Shown here: one piece after another, positions 31,805 through 39,288 of the stretch
How positions within the stretch are numbered: position 1 is the stretch's first letter
Layout: every line of letters begins with the position of its first letter
Source of the DNA: Anaerolineales bacterium
Lineage (GTDB): Bacteria; Chloroflexota; Anaerolineae; Anaerolineales; UBA11579
DNA length: 43,701 bases
Direction of reading: 5' to 3'
Assembly (NCBI GenBank): GCA_020059485.1
Contig: JAGVCA010000030.1
Location: forward strand, 1 to 43,701
Position numbers and translations under genes: made by a program
The notes under the pieces: model-generated
What the model was told of the DNA's origin: nothing
Databases searched by the model: none
Seen by the model: the letters and a program-made list of their open reading frames with translations, nothing else

Positions 31805-32995
31805 TTATCGATCCGGGTACACCGGGCAGAGCTGCTGGGTCTGTCCATCGTGACTGTCTGCGGTTTCGCCTTCCACCGGAGGTGGCGGCCAACTGCCATC
31901 CAAAAATCCGCCGACAAATTGACGGATCTCAGCCTGGTCATACTCCCAGATAAAATTGTAGGCCAAACTGGCCTGGAGGGCATCTTCCGGGATGCGGGCG
32001 AAGACAATGTTCTCAGATGTCAAACGGGGGGCCAGGCAAGCCAACTGGCTGAGCTGCGCCGGACTGAGGTCCGTCAGGACATTATCCGAAAAAGCCGAGA
32101 CCATGTCCGGGATGCCTATGACCGCGTCCGGGCTGAGCAGCTTGGTCTTGATCGCGCACAGGATCTCTGTCTGGCGGTCGGCGCGGCCGAAGACATTGTC
32201 GATATGGCGGATGCGGGCGTAGTAGACAGCTCGTTTGCCGTCCAGGTGATTCCAGCCGGCTTCGTAGATCTTCCACAACTCTTCCGATTCCGGGTTGTCG
32301 CGGGCGTCGATTCCCTCGTCCAGGTAGATATCCACCCCCCCCAGGGCATCGATCATTTCGATCAGGATCTTCATATTGACCACGCCATAGTTCTCTGGCC
32401 GCGCTCCGAAGTTAAGTTCTAGCGTGCGTGCCAGCAGGCCGGCTCCACCGCCCGGGCCGTCGTAGTAGCCCATCGCCGGCGTGCCATAAAAGTAGGACTC
32501 GTTGAGCTTGCTGTGTGTGATGCCGTAATGGTCGGAGATGCCCGGAACCTCAACCCACATGTCGCGGGGAAAATCGAGCACGGTGACGCGGGGGGTGACG
32601 AAGTCTACCTTGACCAAGCGGGTGACATCTGCCAGGCCGTAGGTGTAAGTGCCTGGGCGGTAGTCGATGCCGACCGCCAGGATCAGCATGCTGGGGGTCT
32701 GGCCGCAGTAGATATCAGGGGTGTGGGTCGGCGCTGGTGTGAGACTGGGAGCGGGTTCGAAGGCGATGTTAGGTGCGGGGTCGGTTTCGTCCGGCTGCTC
32801 CGGCGGCGCTTCCGGTTGAAAGACAGCAGGGGCAGAGGCGGTGCCCTCAAAGCCGAGACTGGGGCCAAGCGGAGCGCGCCACAGCCGAACCAGGGGTCCG
32901 ATCAGCATGGCAGCCAGGACACAGATCATCAGTGAACCGAAGGCGATCAGCCAAACACCGGGGCGGCGGGAAAAGGGGCGTTTCGTGCTGTTCAT
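31805..32995 (-). CDS. LCP family protein (second copy)
   Basis: A 396-residue membrane-anchored LCP-type protein. One membrane segment (about 15-36) is followed by a Pro/Thr/Glu-rich linker (about 48-95) and the LCP domain: LAVGIDYRPG, RVTVLDFPRDMWVEVPG, YYARIRHIDNVFGRADRQTEIL with the conserved Arg/Asp. It lacks the LytR_C domain of the first copy. It lies 41 bases after the DUF348/G5/3D gene, consistent with a shared role in wall assembly. Confidence 0.87.
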   Translation of the reverse strand: MNSTKRPFSRRPGVWLIAFGSLMICVLAAMLIGPLVRLWRAPLGPSLGFEGTASAPAVFQPEAPPEQPDETDPAPNIAFEPAPSLTPAPTHTPDIYCGQTPSMLILAVGIDYRPGTYTYGLADVTRLVKVDFVTPRVTVLDFPRDMWVEVPGISDHYGITHSKLNESYFYGTPAMGYYDGPGGGAGLLARTLELNFGARPENYGVVNMKILIEMIDALGGVDIYLDEGIDARDNPESEELWKIYEAGWNHLDGKRAVYYARIRHIDNVFGRADRQTEILCAIKTKLLSPDAVIGIPDMVSAFSDNVLTDLSPAQLSQLACLAPRLTSENIVFARIPEDALQASLAYNFIWEYDQAEIRQFVGGFLDGSWPPPPVEGETADSHDGQTQQLCPVYPDR

Positions 32996-33036
32996 ATGTT
33001 TTTGGTTGTGCAGGAATTACGCCAGTTACACCGGGA

Positions 33037-34428
33037 TTACCGGGTCGTTAATACATACATGATTTGGTCCTCTGGCGGGACCGGGGTGGTGAAATACAGG
33101 GTGACCCATTTGGCCCAGGGGATGTATTCATCGTCTTCGTAGGCAACATCGATCCAATAGCGGCCAACCCACCCGGGGCCGACATCGGCGATGATCGCCG
33201 GGCCGTAGCTGGACACATACACTGAGTCGCCAGCCATCGCCAGATACCAGTCGAGCTTCACGGCGATGAGGCCCTTCCTGACAGATGCGCCGGAAGAAGT
33301 GGTGTAGGAACAATAGTCAAAGCCGGCATTGCAGGGCGAATAAGAGGTCGCCCAGACCTCGATCTTGCGCCAGTATTCGATCGGTCCATCCGGAGTTTGC
33401 TCGGTGCGGATGACGATCATGGTGCCGTAGCCTTCGATCTGGGTGACGGGTTCACGCAGGGTCCATTGCTGTTCGACCACGCGGGTGGTCTCCTCGCCGT
33501 CCTCATAACGGATGCGGATACGCTGAGCCTGGATCCCGACCTGACCGGGCTGGGTGACCTGGAAATTGTCGATCTCGACCTCCGGCAGCGGTTGATAACT
33601 GACGGTGAACGGGATGGTATTTTGATCCAGGATGAATTCTTCCGTGACGCGGACCAGGGTGATCGCGCCATCCTCAGGGAGCGGGGCGTCAGCCTCAGGG
33701 AGGCTGTAATCGAGTCCCTGAAGCGGCAGGCCGGCCTGGGCCAGCGCTTTGCCAACGGTCTGCCGGGAGGTTGTGGCCGCGATGGTCTGGTCTCCGATCT
33801 GGATGGTGATGCTACGCCCGGGAGTCCATGTTGCAGCCAGGTCTTGCTCAAGCGGGGTTTCAGCGCCCGGCAGGAGGACATCGCTGGCGGTGAGTGTGTA
33901 TCCGGCCTCGTAGAGGGCCTGGCCGAGCGTGGCTGCCGAGGACTGCAGCAGAATGGTTTCACCGTCGCTCTCGACGGTTATACGGACTGCCCGGCGGACC
34001 TCCACGCTGACGGTCGGCTGGAAGGGGACCGGTTGATCGGGCGAGTGAGGAAGGGTATTGACCAGCAAACGGTCTTCGGTGCCGAGTGTCAGGCCGGCCT
34101 GTGCCAGCCAGACCGCCGGAAGCCGTTGGGTGGTGGAGAATGTGGTGGGTTGACCGTTATCCCACAGGGTGACCCGCATCGCCTGAGTCAGGTTGATCGT
34201 CTCGCCATCCCGGATGAGCATGCCAGGTGCCGGGGAGACCTGATCCTCTTCCTGCAGGGTGAACCCGGCCTCGGCCAGGGCCTGCTCAACGGTGCGGGCA
34301 GTGGTGGAGATCACGAGCGGCTGGCCTTCGATCTGCAGGGTGATGGTCTTTTCGGAGGGCAGCAACAGGAACAACGCCGCGATCAGGATACCGGCCACGG
34401 CCAGGAGAAGATACTGTCGGAACGACAT
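33037..34428 (-). CDS. DUF348/G5/3D cell-wall protein (YabE-like)
   Basis: A 463-residue exported protein. An N-terminal membrane segment (about 5-24) is followed by three DUF348 ubiquitin-like repeats (each with a V.TTARTVEQALAEAG-like core, starting near residues 29, 85 and 150). A further repeat-like unit with TTSRQTVGKALAQAG is present, then a G5 domain (about 270-345) and a C-terminal 3D domain (about 358-440). The 3D domain has ATSYSPC, TSSGASVRKG, AIIADVGPGWVG and WIDVAYEDDEY, the acidic residues of the double-psi barrel fold. Relatives (YabE, RpfB) bind or remodel peptidoglycan. The 3D domain often acts as a lytic transglycosylase, but activity here is not proven. Confidence 0.88.
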   Translation of the reverse strand: MSFRQYLLLAVAGILIAALFLLLPSEKTITLQIEGQPLVISTTARTVEQALAEAGFTLQEEDQVSPAPGMLIRDGETINLTQAMRVTLWDNGQPTTFSTTQRLPAVWLAQAGLTLGTEDRLLVNTLPHSPDQPVPFQPTVSVEVRRAVRITVESDGETILLQSSAATLGQALYEAGYTLTASDVLLPGAETPLEQDLAATWTPGRSITIQIGDQTIAATTSRQTVGKALAQAGLPLQGLDYSLPEADAPLPEDGAITLVRVTEEFILDQNTIPFTVSYQPLPEVEIDNFQVTQPGQVGIQAQRIRIRYEDGEETTRVVEQQWTLREPVTQIEGYGTMIVIRTEQTPDGPIEYWRKIEVWATSYSPCNAGFDYCSYTTSSGASVRKGLIAVKLDWYLAMAGDSVYVSSYGPAIIADVGPGWVGRYWIDVAYEDDEYIPWAKWVTLYFTTPVPPEDQIMYVLTTR

Positions 34429-34471
34429 AAACAGATTCTATCAGATTACGGGCGGTGAGAGGATAGAAAAA

Positions 34472-34576
34472 ACCTGGGCAGGAACCCCGGCGGCACCCAA
34501 GATCAATTGCTTATCGCTGCTTCCTTTCGGACCTGACGAGGTTCACAATGTCCCGCCGCGCCGGACCCACCCAGGC
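34472..34576 (-). ncRNA. ffs: Bacterial signal recognition particle RNA (small type)
   Basis: On the minus strand the helix-8 core reads CGTCAGGTCCGAAAGGAAGCAGCGATAAG in two adjoining parts: CAGGTCC with the GGAAGCAGC asymmetric loop. The tetraloop is GAAA, and the asymmetric loop binds Ffh. The 5' GCCTGGGTGGGTCC and 3' CCTGCCCAGG ends pair to close the molecule, giving a small SRP RNA of about 105 bases without an Alu domain. A run of six T follows the closing helix (34467-34472), fitting an intrinsic end. It has its own consensus promoter. Confidence 0.92.
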
Positions 34577-34584
34577 GATTGACA

Positions 34585-34613
34585 AGCATACCGCAGGAGG
34601 GGGGCGGTGTCAA
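34585..34613 (-). promoter_or_regulatory. SRP RNA promoter
   Basis: On the minus strand TTGACA (34613-34608), 17-bp spacer, TATGCT (34590-34585), nine bases before the RNA 5' end. The -35 overlaps the stop codon of the upstream cytochrome c gene. Confidence 0.8.
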
Positions 34614-35554
34614 GAATGCGAGGAGGAGCGCCGTTTGAGGGTAAAGAAGACCGTCAGGTAGATCAAGGTGGTGATGGCTAAAGCGCCAAAGGCCAGGGGG
34701 GCTGTGGGTGCCTGGGATTCGGGGTCGAACTGAAACATGGCATCTTCAGACAGCGTACTGGCGGTGGGCAGGGTCTGCAGGAAGGCTAGGATGTCGATCT
34801 GCTGGCTGAATGAGAGGTTGAGCTCGGCGGCAGGTGGGACGCGGGCAGAGAGGTGGCCGTAGCGCAGGATGTGGGAGATGTGCCAGGGGTTGATCCAGGC
34901 CATATCGCCCAGGAAGATCGGGGTTTGCAGGCTGCCGAGGTTGATCTTTTCTCCCTCGCCGCCATGACAGGCCATGCACTGATCCTGGTAAGCAGTCTGC
35001 CCGACTTCGACTGTACCGTTGGCGAACCGATTATCCAGGTCGGCGATCAGTTCTGGGGAAACCAGGCCGGAGGAGAGGAAAGCAGCCAGGTCGGCCAAGT
35101 CCTGCGGGGCGAGGTAGTCAATGAAGTTGTGGTCGGGGTTGGCCTGTCCATCCAGCCAGGGGAGAATTTCTTCAGGGGTATCGGCGGTCATCCCGAAGAG
35201 ACCAGGCCAACCAGCCCGGCGGTAAAGGCCGGTCATGGTGATCCCATCAGAGCCGAGATAGTCCCAGCCATGGCAGTTGACACAGCGCCAGGTGAGCTGC
35301 GGGGGGACTTGATTGTTGGGATTTTCCGGCCAGAGGGGATGCTGCTCAAGCCCAAACTCGGCAGAGGTGATCAGGTACCAGTTGACGTAAAGTTTGCCGC
35401 CGCGCAGCGGGTCGCCGGGGGGCAGGTCGGTTTGGGGCGGCGGAGTAGCCCGGCCGCTGGTGGCGGCGGACAGGATGATGATCGCCACCAGAATGAAAAG
35501 CAAGATCAGCAGCCGGCGTGAGCGATAGGCAAGGGCAGGATGGGACGTGTTCAT
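34610..35554 (-). CDS. Membrane-anchored di-haem cytochrome c
   Basis: A 314-residue protein with an N-terminal membrane segment (about 14-32), two c-type haem motifs (CVNCH at 91-95, CMACH at 193-197), and a C-terminal membrane segment (about 285-305) ending in a basic tail. Each haem domain has the helix pattern of small class I cytochromes. It is probably a surface electron carrier; no oxidase or complex gene is adjacent. The ATG at 35554 is preferred to an upstream start because it places the membrane segment close to the N-terminus. The haem motifs imply a c-haem maturation system elsewhere, to which the ccdA at 6719 could contribute. Confidence 0.87.
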   Translation of the reverse strand: MNTSHPALAYRSRRLLILLFILVAIIILSAATSGRATPPPQTDLPPGDPLRGGKLYVNWYLITSAEFGLEQHPLWPENPNNQVPPQLTWRCVNCHGWDYLGSDGITMTGLYRRAGWPGLFGMTADTPEEILPWLDGQANPDHNFIDYLAPQDLADLAAFLSSGLVSPELIADLDNRFANGTVEVGQTAYQDQCMACHGGEGEKINLGSLQTPIFLGDMAWINPWHISHILRYGHLSARVPPAAELNLSFSQQIDILAFLQTLPTASTLSEDAMFQFDPESQAPTAPLAFGALAITTLIYLTVFFTLKRRSSSHS

Positions 35555-35573
35555 GGGCAGAGCCTGAATTATA

Positions 35574-36395
35574 TCACCCAGCCAGGAAGGCTTGATATGC
35601 CTGGTTTTCCGGCCGGGCGGTGACACCGGCGATCACCGCCAGCAATTCCTCGTGCAGCCTTGGATTGGCGGCTGCCACGCTGTACGGCGGGGTCAGGACT
35701 TCCGGAAAGCCGTCCATGGTGGTTACCAGAGCCCCTGCCTCCTGGGCGATCAGGACGCCCGCAGCCAGGTCCCAGCTGTGCATTTTGAACTCCCAGTAGG
35801 CATCGAACCGGCCGGCGGCGACGTAGCACAGGTCGAGGGCGGCGGACCCAAGCCGCCGGATGCCCTGGACCTGCAGGGCAAATTCGTGGAAATAGACCAG
35901 GTTATTGACCGGGCTGGTGAATCGGTCGTAGGGGAAGCCGGTGGCAACCAGGCTTTCCCGCAGTTGGGCGCGGGCGGCGGCCTGGATGGGCTGGTCGTTG
36001 AGGAACGCGCCCCGGCCGCGCTCGGCGGAGAACAGTTCGTCGCGCACCGGGTCGTAGACCACGCCGAGCAGGATCTCGCCATCCTGCGCATAGCCAATGG
36101 AGACTGAGAAGACCGGCAGCCCGTGGGAGAAGTTGGTGGTGCCGTCCAGCGGGTCGATGAACCAGGCACGGGCGCGATCGCCGTCGTTCTCGCCGCTTTC
36201 CTCGGCGACGATATGGTCATCCTGGAAGCGGCCGCGGATCTGCTCGAGGAGATAGCTTTCCGAGCGGTGATCGGTTTCGGTGACGACGTCGATCTCGCTC
36301 TTGTGGTGTACTTCCTGGGGTTGGTTGAATCCGGCGCGCAGGATGCGGCCAGCGCCGTAGGCCAGCGTTTTCAGGTCTTGGAGGGTTGGTGGCAT
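35574..36395 (-). CDS. Inositol monophosphatase family protein
   Basis: A 273-residue Mg-dependent phosphatase. EES (65-67), DPLDGTTNF (81-89) and SWDLAAGVLIAQEAG are the three metal-binding motifs. The family hydrolyses inositol-1-phosphate, histidinol phosphate, PAP or fructose bisphosphate; length fits inositol monophosphatase. The gene lies three bases after the response regulator and 19 bases before the cytochrome c gene, so it is part of the operon. Confidence 0.9.
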   Translation of the reverse strand: MPPTLQDLKTLAYGAGRILRAGFNQPQEVHHKSEIDVVTETDHRSESYLLEQIRGRFQDDHIVAEESGENDGDRARAWFIDPLDGTTNFSHGLPVFSVSIGYAQDGEILLGVVYDPVRDELFSAERGRGAFLNDQPIQAAARAQLRESLVATGFPYDRFTSPVNNLVYFHEFALQVQGIRRLGSAALDLCYVAAGRFDAYWEFKMHSWDLAAGVLIAQEAGALVTTMDGFPEVLTPPYSVAAANPRLHEELLAVIAGVTARPENQAYQAFLAG

Positions 36396-36398
36396 AGT

Positions 36399-37025
36399 TC
36401 AGTCTTCTTTGAAGGTTTTGAGGATCATGAGGATCTCCTGCAGTTCAGTGAGGATCTCGTCGCGGTGTTCGATGGTCTGGGCGAGGAGGGACTGAAAGGA
36501 GGCGATCTGGTCTTTGGGCAGGGTGGAGAGCAGCCGCTCGGTGCGGATGATCTGCTGGTTCTTCTGGCGGAGTTTGTTTTCCAGCCGCTTGCGGTAGCCG
36601 AGATAGAATTCGCGCTCCCCGAGCGGGAGGGCGGAGGTGCCGGGGCCGTGCGTGAGGACCTGGCGGATGGTCTGCAGGAATTCGGTGGTGTCGACCGGTT
36701 TTTCCAGGAAGCGGGTGGCGCCGAGGCTGAGGGCGAATTCTTTGTCTTCTTTGGTGACGTAGGTGGCGGAGAGGAAGATGACCGGGATCTGGCGGGTGGC
36801 AGCGTCTTTGCGGAGCTGGTAGACGAGGGCAAAGCCGTCCATGCGGGGCATGAGGATGTCGGTGATCACCAGCGTCGGGTGGGCGGCGGCGATCAGGTCG
36901 AGCGCTTCCTGGCCGTTGCTGGCCGTCTGGACGGTGAAACCCTCGAAGCGCAGGGTGACCTCCAGCATGGTGCGGATCTGGGGCATGTCTTCGACGATCA
37001 GGATGGTTGCCTCGGGCTGGGTCAT
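36399..37025 (-). CDS. Response regulator with receiver and C-terminal coiled coil
   Basis: A 208-residue protein. The receiver has VEDMP, phospho-acceptor Asp56 in VITDILMPRMDG and Lys109 in FLEKPV. Residues about 135-208 are strongly charged and helical (RKRLENKLRQKNQQ, IEHRDEILTELQEIL), a likely coiled coil for dimerisation or partner binding, with no DNA-binding or enzyme domain. No kinase is adjacent. The start at 37025 directly precedes the first receiver strand. A -10-like TACAAT (37037-37032) lies just upstream. Confidence 0.87.
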   Translation of the reverse strand: MTQPEATILIVEDMPQIRTMLEVTLRFEGFTVQTASNGQEALDLIAAAHPTLVITDILMPRMDGFALVYQLRKDAATRQIPVIFLSATYVTKEDKEFALSLGATRFLEKPVDTTEFLQTIRQVLTHGPGTSALPLGEREFYLGYRKRLENKLRQKNQQIIRTERLLSTLPKDQIASFQSLLAQTIEHRDEILTELQEILMILKTFKED

Positions 37026-37115
37026 GGAGTGTATTGTACCGGATATTGGGGGGGAAGTGGGGAAAACAAACGGCAGGCTGCTCCTCCTTGGAATCAGCCT
37101 GCCATTGGTGCAGGT

Positions 37116-37192
37116 TGGCGCCCTCGCCATGATTCGAACACGGGACCTCTTACTCCGCAAGCAAGCGCTCTATCCAGCTGAGCTACGAGGGC
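37116..37192 (-). tRNA. tRNA-Arg, anticodon GCG
   Basis: All arms fold on the minus strand: acceptor GCCCTCG/CGAGGGC, D arm GCTC/GAGC, anticodon arm CTTGC-TTGCGGA-GTAAG, T arm CCGTG-TTCGAAT-CATGG, then G73 and an encoded CCA. The loop gives anticodon GCG. The D-loop AGCTGGATA carries the A20 typical of bacterial tRNA-Arg. Bacteria usually read CGC/CGU with an ACG (inosine) anticodon, so GCG is uncommon. Confidence 0.9.
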
Positions 37193-37195
37193 GAA

Positions 37196-37249
37196 TTGAA
37201 AATTGCATCGCAATTTTCAAAATTGGCCTTTTGGCTTCGTCAAAACGCC
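37196..37249. repeat. Two tandem inverted repeats beside tRNA-Arg
   Basis: A perfect 11-bp inverted repeat (TTGAAAATTGC, ATC, GCAATTTTCAA; 37196-37220) is followed by GGCCTTTTG/CAAAACGCC (37225-37249, one mismatch). They lie immediately upstream of the tRNA 5' end and could be precursor hairpins, an operator or an integration-site remnant. The rest of 37250-37390 shows nothing recognisable. Confidence 0.55.
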
Positions 37250-37393
37250 ACGAAATATGTAAGTTGTGAATGCTCCGGTAACTGAGCAGAGCGGATTATA
37301 TCAAAGGGGCGGGATTAATGCTAGGGGTTGGAGGAATTTGGACAGCCATACCTGGTGTGACAAGTTGAGCCAGTCATCAATTCGAATCGCAGC

Positions 37394-37434
37394 TAAAACA
37401 AAACCGGGGGCCTGTTCTCACAGACACCCGGTTT
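37394..37434 (-). terminator. Intrinsic terminator of the lectin gene
   Basis: On the minus strand AAACCGGG pairs with CCCGGTTT around an inner CTGT/ACAG stem, followed by TGTTTT. It lies 22 bases after the lectin gene stop. Confidence 0.8.
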
Positions 37435-37455
37435 GCGTTCAGACAATCATATAAC

Positions 37456-37926
37456 TTACGGCATCACGAAAGCATTGAAGCCGCCCCGGTTGTCGCCGAA
37501 GAAGGTCTGATTGTCGTTGACCGAGAGGAACAGTTCCCCCGAATTCCCGGCCACGAACGACCCACCCGAACCGATCAGGAAGGGTGTGCCGCCCACGCCG
37601 ATTTTGCCGACCAGCGCGCCATACGGCGCACCTTCCAGCGCACAAGGCGTGAAGGGCACTTCGGCTACGAGGCATAGCGTGGTCTGCCCATCCGGCCCGC
37701 TGCGGGCACCGGGGTACTCGCTCAACGGGCCGGTGATCGCCATGCCGTTGGCCCGCAGGTCGAAGGAATCTCCGGTGGTGAAGAATACGCCACTGGCGAC
37801 CCAGCCGGCATCCGCCGGAACGCGCACATGCGCGCCTGGCGCGGCGCTGGCAGGCATCACGGACATTGCACCGGTTGCCACCAGCAAGATCGAGAACATG
37901 ACCATCCATTTGGTGAATGTTTTCAT
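37456..37926 (-). CDS. Secreted PA-IL (LecA)-like lectin domain protein
   Basis: A 156-residue protein with a cleavable signal peptide (about 1-28, ending PASAAP) and a single beta-sandwich domain. Its motif order matches the PA-IL-like family: GVFFTTGDSFDLRANG, GPDGQT, GALVGKIG, FLIGSGGSF, SGELFLSVNDNQTFFGDNRGGF. LecA-type domains bind galactose through a calcium held by the ND...DN region, which is visible here. AGGAG precedes the ATG. It is monocistronic, divergent from the multicopper oxidase operon. Role could be attachment or sugar binding outside the cell. Confidence 0.75.
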   Translation of the reverse strand: MKTFTKWMVMFSILLVATGAMSVMPASAAPGAHVRVPADAGWVASGVFFTTGDSFDLRANGMAITGPLSEYPGARSGPDGQTTLCLVAEVPFTPCALEGAPYGALVGKIGVGGTPFLIGSGGSFVAGNSGELFLSVNDNQTFFGDNRGGFNAFVMP

Positions 37927-38087
37927 CAGATTTTCTCCTTTCCCTGTGAATCGGACTAAACCTATCCGGTATAGATTAACTGGATTCAGGAGAATCGTCA
38001 AGACATGCCAAGGGTACTACTACTGGTTGGCGCTTGAGTTTGCGGGTTCTGAATATTGAGATCATGGCAGACTCGTGCAGGCAAAAT

Positions 38088-38125
38088 TTGACAAAATTTC
38101 TCTGATTTGGTATCCTATTTTAGGA
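38088..38125 (+). promoter_or_regulatory. Promoter of the multicopper oxidase operon with operator-like palindrome
   Basis: TTGACA (38088-38093), 17-bp spacer, TATCCT (38111-38116). The palindrome TCCTA-TTT-TAGGA (38113-38125) overlaps the -10, with GTATC/GATAC outside it. A repressor bound here would block transcription. Confidence 0.55.
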
Positions 38126-38151
38126 GATACTAAATAATTATTGAGGTGAAG

Positions 38152-39288
38152 ATGAAACTATCAAGAAGAGATCTGCTCAAGCTCGGCGGCGCCGGGTTTC
38201 TTGGCCTGCCGTTGGCCAAAGTGATCCGCGAGGTGCTGATCGGAGAAGGAGACCCATCCAGCCCGCACGACATGGGAGACGGCAACCCTGATGCCCATCT
38301 CAGCTTTGGCCCGGTCGGCCAGGTCGATCACGAGCGCAACGGCTTCGACCCGCACACCATCCTGTCCGATTACGACTTCGGCACAACCAGCGATCTGCCC
38401 GATGGCAGGACACTGCGCGAGTACGAGTTCTATGCCATGGATAAAGAGATCGAGATCGCGCCGGGGGTGTTCTTCCCCGGGTGGGTGTACGGCAGCCTGA
38501 CCTCGCCGGCCTCCCAGCGGTCCGGGCGGTTGGTCGGTCAGGTCCCCGGTCCGACGATACGCTGTGTGGAAGGTGACCGCATCCGGATCAAGTTCACCAA
38601 CACCAGCCCGCACCCGCACACGATCCACTTTCACGGCATCCATTCCGCCAAAATGGATGGGGTCCCACTGCAGGGCGATGGGCTGATCCATCAAGGTCAG
38701 TCCACCTATTACGAGTTTGACGCGTATCCGTTCGGCTGTCACCTGTATCACTGTCACGCCCTACCGCTGGCCCGGCATATCCATAAAGGGTTGTACGGCG
38801 GCTTTATCGTGGATCCTGACCCGGAGCGATACGCCGGCGAGGAAGCGGCCATCGCCCGGACGCGCAATCATAACTATCCGGAAAACGAGCAATACCAGGA
38901 AATGTTCATGCTGATGAACGCCTTCGATACCAATTTTGACAAAGAGAACGAGGTCTATGCGGTCAATACGGTCACGTTCGCATATCACCACCAGCCAATC
39001 GACCTCGACCGCTCGAAACGCCAGCGCATCTATCTGGTCAACGTGACCGAATTCGACCCGATCAACTCGATGCACCTACATGCCAATTTCTTCGATTACT
39101 ACGACCACGGCACCACCTTGACGCCGACCCTGCGAACGATCGACACCGTGTCACAGATCCAGGCGCAGCGCGGCATCCTGGAGTTCTCGTTTGAAGGTTT
39201 TGAAGATGGCCTGTATATGTTCCACGCGCACCAATCCGAGTTCGCCGAACTGGGCTGGATGGGCAACTTCCGTCTGGGAGGTGAGTGA
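38152..39288 (+). CDS. Two-domain multicopper oxidase (Tat-exported)
   Basis: A 378-residue cupredoxin-fold enzyme with a Tat signal (SRRDLLK, residues 4-10). Copper ligands occur as four His-X-His pairs: HFH (159-161), HCH (200-202, with Cys201 for the type 1 copper), HLH (308-310) and HAH (358-360). His209 in LARHIHKGL is a further type 1 ligand, with no Met at the axial place. The type 1 site therefore lies in the first domain, the layout of two-domain oxidases with one T1 centre, and the HCH argues against a nitrite reductase. The ATG at 38152 follows GAGG by five bases. The stop overlaps a ZIP transporter gene, suggesting metal oxidation or detoxification coupled to metal transport. Confidence 0.87.
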   Translation: MKLSRRDLLKLGGAGFLGLPLAKVIREVLIGEGDPSSPHDMGDGNPDAHLSFGPVGQVDHERNGFDPHTILSDYDFGTTSDLPDGRTLREYEFYAMDKEIEIAPGVFFPGWVYGSLTSPASQRSGRLVGQVPGPTIRCVEGDRIRIKFTNTSPHPHTIHFHGIHSAKMDGVPLQGDGLIHQGQSTYYEFDAYPFGCHLYHCHALPLARHIHKGLYGGFIVDPDPERYAGEEAAIARTRNHNYPENEQYQEMFMLMNAFDTNFDKENEVYAVNTVTFAYHHQPIDLDRSKRQRIYLVNVTEFDPINSMHLHANFFDYYDHGTTLTPTLRTIDTVSQIQAQRGILEFSFEGFEDGLYMFHAHQSEFAELGWMGNFRLGGE

